Shown here piece by piece: positions 61,293 to 64,000 of a DNA stretch of 64,000 nucleotides (position 1 is the stretch's first letter; every line of letters starts with the position of its first letter). Position numbers and translations under genes: made by a program. Source of the DNA: Humulus lupulus (Eukaryota > Streptophyta > Magnoliopsida > Rosales > Cannabaceae); contig NC_084796.1 of NCBI RefSeq assembly GCF_963169125.1, positions 217,334,448-217,398,447 on the forward strand. Direction: 5' to 3'. The notes below the pieces were generated by a model. That model saw only the letters and a program-made list of their open reading frames with translations. It had not been told where the DNA came from and searched no databases.

Positions 61293-62293
61293 TGTTTACC
61301 GAGTTTTTCGGAAACCTTAATAATAGAAGATTAGAGAGCTTAGAAGAAAGGATTTATGGAATTGCAAGCAAGATTTTTACGTGGTTGGGGTGTTAATGAG
61401 CCTTAGTCCATGAGACAATTGTATTAGAGCTTAGAGAATCTATAACAATGGAGTTTTCTACAAATTTCGACAGAGTAATTGTTTACCAGCCAGGGATCCC
61501 CCTTCCTCAATGCCCTTCTACCTGTATTTATAGGTTTACGGGTGCACTGGGCTTGGGCCGGGCTGACCCGAGCCCAATAAGGGTATAAATACCGCTGACT
61601 TCTCTAATGGAAGCTCAATACAAAAGATGAAGACATGGAAAATACACTAATATGAGCCCACTGGGCCAGCCCAAACCACATCTGTCATCCGAAAAATTGG
61701 AGCTTTGGTCTGGGCATCTCAGGTTACGAGGCAGATTTAGGGGACAAGATCGGTTAGACTAGTGGCGGCGCAGGTTTGAACCAACATCGTACAATCCCAA
61801 GGTAGCCTTTTCTGCAGGTGAAGCGTGGGGACAACCCCCACGCTTCATGGGGCGAAGTCAGGGTCATGGATGCTTTACCTTGCCAACCTCGGACAACCGA
61901 CCCGGGTTCATTTACCACGTCCCCCTCCACTCGTCAAGGTCCTGTACCATTTACCAGGGGCCCTGATCATTTACCAGGAGCCCGGACCGTTTACCAGGAG
62001 CATGGAATGTTTACTAGGTGCTCAGATTATTCCACCAGGATCCTAGACCGTTTACCAGGCTCCAGGATCATCCACTGTGATCCTGACTGTCATCCGGAAG
62101 CCACACTCATACCATCTCCCGTATGACCTTCCTGGACGACACTCCTCGGATGCTTTTTGGGCCTCATCTAGACTTGGGCTGCCAACGTCTATTTTACTCT
62201 TTACCAAACGGGCCTGGTCTGGGCCCAAAATCATTCGGATGGCTCGCGGGCTTGAAGTGTGGACCCGGGCGTGGGAAGGAAACGGGTATAACA
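61293..62293 (-). repeat. Tat-2 3' LTR
   Basis: A 1001-bp LTR; the minus strand begins TGTTATACCCG and ends CTCGGTAAACA. The minus-strand TATA box TATAAATACA is at 61532-61523. Its U5 is related to S3 (GGACTAAGGCTCATTAAC, AACCACGTAAAA). Confidence 0.85.
61945..62064. repeat. 20-bp minisatellite in the Tat-2 LTR U3
   Basis: About five to six imperfect units of the type ACCGTTTACCAGGAGCCCGG. Related units recur outside the LTR at about 62462-62518. Confidence 0.75.
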
Positions 62294-62306
62294 TTTACCC
62301 CCTAAG
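62294..62306 (-). other. Tat-2 polypurine tract
   Basis: The minus strand reads CTTAGGGGGTAAA before the LTR, nearly the same as in Tat-1. Confidence 0.75.
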
Positions 62307-62858
62307 CCTTCGTCTAGGCTTGCACGTTGGAGGCTTATCTCAGTCCCGGATCTTCCCGGCATTTCCCGGTTCGTTTCCAAAGTGACGGGTCCGCGGCGAG
62401 GGGCACTACACATTGGACGAGTGTGGAGCTACCGCCTGCTACGTTGACCTGGACCGCATCCCATGAGCCCGGACCGTTTACTAGGGTCTGGGTTCATTTA
62501 CCAAGGCCCCGGTTCATTATGAGGGATACACGTGTCCCCTAGCAATTGGCACATTGAAAGGTCAGAAAATACCTCAAGGGTCACTATGCTAGGGCTATTA
62601 TGTCAGCTTAGTTCACGAAGCGTCCCATCCGCACGAGCATTTCCAATTATTATTTATGCGACAAGTTGGAACGTAGGAGAGGGCGACCTTTGAGGTGCTC
62701 CTCTTTCTGGGAAGTTGGATCGGACCGGCGCGGATCGCACCTCGGGGGTACCGGGATCTAGTACTCGAGTGGATCCATTAATGTCCCTGCACGATCCTGG
62801 GCCGTCCAATCAGGGGGATCGATCCCAATCGTTAGATCAAAACCAGCACTTTGGCTCT

Positions 62859-62870
62859 TATAAATACCCC
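62859..62870 (+). promoter_or_regulatory. TATA box of the Tat-2 antisense ORF
   Basis: TATAAATACCCC on the plus strand, about 75 bp before the first ATG (62933) of the antisense transcript and opposite to the Tat-2 genome. It is a near-consensus plant TATA box in the same place as that of Tat-1. Confidence 0.7.
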
Positions 62871-62932
62871 CAGGCTTTCATTTGAAACCTTTACATTCTC
62901 GAGCCAGAAAAAGAAACTCGAAGGATTTGTTT

Positions 62933-64000
62933 ATGACCGAGCTTGCCGACGACATTTTCCACCATCGCCTATTTCCAACAATTCCGATATCTGCACCCTC
63001 GCCTGAGCAGACGACACCAGCATGCCCTCTTGACAAGGTGCTGAATCGCCTCCAACAGTACAAAACTGAGATTCTACCGTCACTGTCACTAGAAAACCAC
63101 CATTTTTCACGACCAACAATTTACAGTAAGCTTTTCTGACTTTCACCTTTACACGTCAATATATATATATATACATAGATTTTATGTTATTTTGTTTATC
63201 TACTTAGGCTGCTAGACCATGACTGTGCTTAGAATTAGAGTGTTAGGGAAAGGAAACCTGGTCCGGGCTGCTCTGGACCCCTTCGAGTTCGAGTGGTTCT
63301 CGGACAAGCGACAATAGGTCGGCTTAGGAGTGCCGTCTTTCTTTTTTGTTCCCGATTAGGATCTTATGGATCCCTGGTGATCCCGGACCTGATCTGGAGG
63401 GGACTCTTCCAAGCAGTTCATAGGAGAGCCCCTGTACCTTAACCAACCTTCTTGGGTTTTGGTGCTGACTGCTTGGTTTGTTTGTTTTATTCTGTTTTGC
63501 TCCCAGATCATTAGCCATGACCTCGGGCATCACCATTCACTCAGAGGAGAACTTTAACGCGACCCCTATTACTCTGCCTAGGTCCAAGACTCCCAAAGGT
63601 AACAGGTGGGAGATGGACGTGGTGCCGAACCTGTTCCGGAACTACCGGATGCTATACGCCCTGGAGAAGCATTTGGGCATGGAGTTGACTCCCGGACTGT
63701 TCCATAACTGCCTGGCCAGGAGAGAGGAGAAAAACCACACCTCTGTGGGTGGATTTGGGTCCACATCAGTGCGGGAGCCACGCTCTCGCTCCACGACTAT
63801 TTCGTGCGATTCCTGACGTTCGTGGGGATCGCACCTTTCCAGCTTCTGCCCTAAGCATACTGACTGCTTGCGGGATGGCGCATCTTCTGTGTCGTGAGGG
63901 AGATCTCGGAGCTGACCCTGACAGAGGTCTTGTACTTCTACAAGTTGGAGCCGCAATTCAACGTCAAGGAAAAGGCCCTAGACGGCTTCTACAGACTTAA
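62933..64000 (+). pseudogene. Antisense extra ORF of Tat-2 (PF04195-like), incomplete
   Basis: A short first ORF (MTELADDIFHHRL) runs to a likely donor (ACA then GTAAGC, 63125/63126). The acceptor CTCCCAG (63506) is followed by an ATG at 63517 (MTSGITIHSEENFN). After a frame change near 63745 the conserved segment W-I-W...LSLHDYFVRFLTFVGIAPFQ appears, equivalent to FHSFFQGVANYFGVAPFQ of Tat-1. Two stops follow. It continues beyond the window. Function unknown. Confidence 0.75.

Larger units (their letters stand above)
61293..64000 (-). mobile_element. Tat-2, Tat-lineage Ty3/gypsy element (3' end only)
   Basis: A 3' LTR in minus orientation (62293-61293), a polypurine tract and the start of an antisense ORF on the plus strand; pol would lie beyond the window. 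The arrangement copies that of Tat-1 although the LTR is different and longer. It is inserted in the Copia-1 3' LTR. Confidence 0.85.

Overview
The window is nuclear DNA from a flowering plant, most likely a eudicot; the species cannot be named from the sequence. The evidence is an intronless plant UDP-glycosyltransferase with a PSPG box, AT-rich intergenic DNA, GT-AG introns, and layers of plant transposons (MURA-type MULEs, Tat and chromovirus Ty3/gypsy elements, Ty1/copia). Only one cellular gene is seen, a UGT73-type glucosyltransferase at 1630-3102 (+). Almost everything else is transposon sequence, mostly broken by nonsense mutations.

Layout. 1-4437: the UGT gene and its flanks. 4438-11887: MULE-1, a two-gene Mutator-like element with 122-bp terminal inverted repeats, a MURA transposase (+) and a DUF1985/Ulp1-type cysteine protease gene (-) that converge. 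12999-15165: a solo LTR (S1, target duplication CTAAC). 15185-16357: a non-autonomous MULE with a GC-rich insert. 17140-25926: Tat-1, a Tat-lineage Ty3/gypsy element on the minus strand with dual RNase H, followed by an extra ORF in the opposite sense (18586-21184) that has its own TATA box; its 5' end is missing. 25927-27246: an LTR without target duplication (S2). 27250-28144: a solo Tat LTR (S3, duplication CATAC). 28150-32513: the 3' end of a chromovirus (Chr-1), consisting of a long LTR with several internal repeat families and a chromodomain fragment. 32959-61292: one Ty1/copia element (Copia-1), about 8.7 kb of its own sequence spread over 28.3 kb by insertions. These insertions are Chr-2 (33184-42342, a full-length chromovirus in the copia 5' LTR, duplication GTTCA) and MULE-2 (44918-55364, in the copia leader, duplication TTAGATAA). 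MULE-2 in turn carries a 3.2-kb solo LTR (S4, 50597-53845, duplication CCAGG) inside its transposase gene. 61293-64000: Tat-2, inserted in the copia 3' LTR and running off the window, again with an antisense ORF behind its own TATA box.

MULE-1 and MULE-2 are inverted copies of one autonomous family, and comparing them gives the gene models. Each gene is transcribed inward from its TIR. Each has a first intron of about 0.5-0.8 kb ending at or next to the start codon, and that intron is filled with a dense array of TCGAT/ATCGA motifs. Both arms therefore carry the same kind of subterminal array inside the 5' intron of opposite genes. No copy is intact: MULE-1 has a one-base insertion in MURA and several protease lesions, while MULE-2 has lost both first-intron acceptors (AG to AA), has several stop codons and is interrupted by S4.

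The strongest leads are the intronic TCGAT arrays, the matching splice-acceptor losses in MULE-2, the self-promoted antisense ORFs of two separate Tat elements, and a hairpin-bearing repeat of about 188 bp in the Chr-1 LTR.
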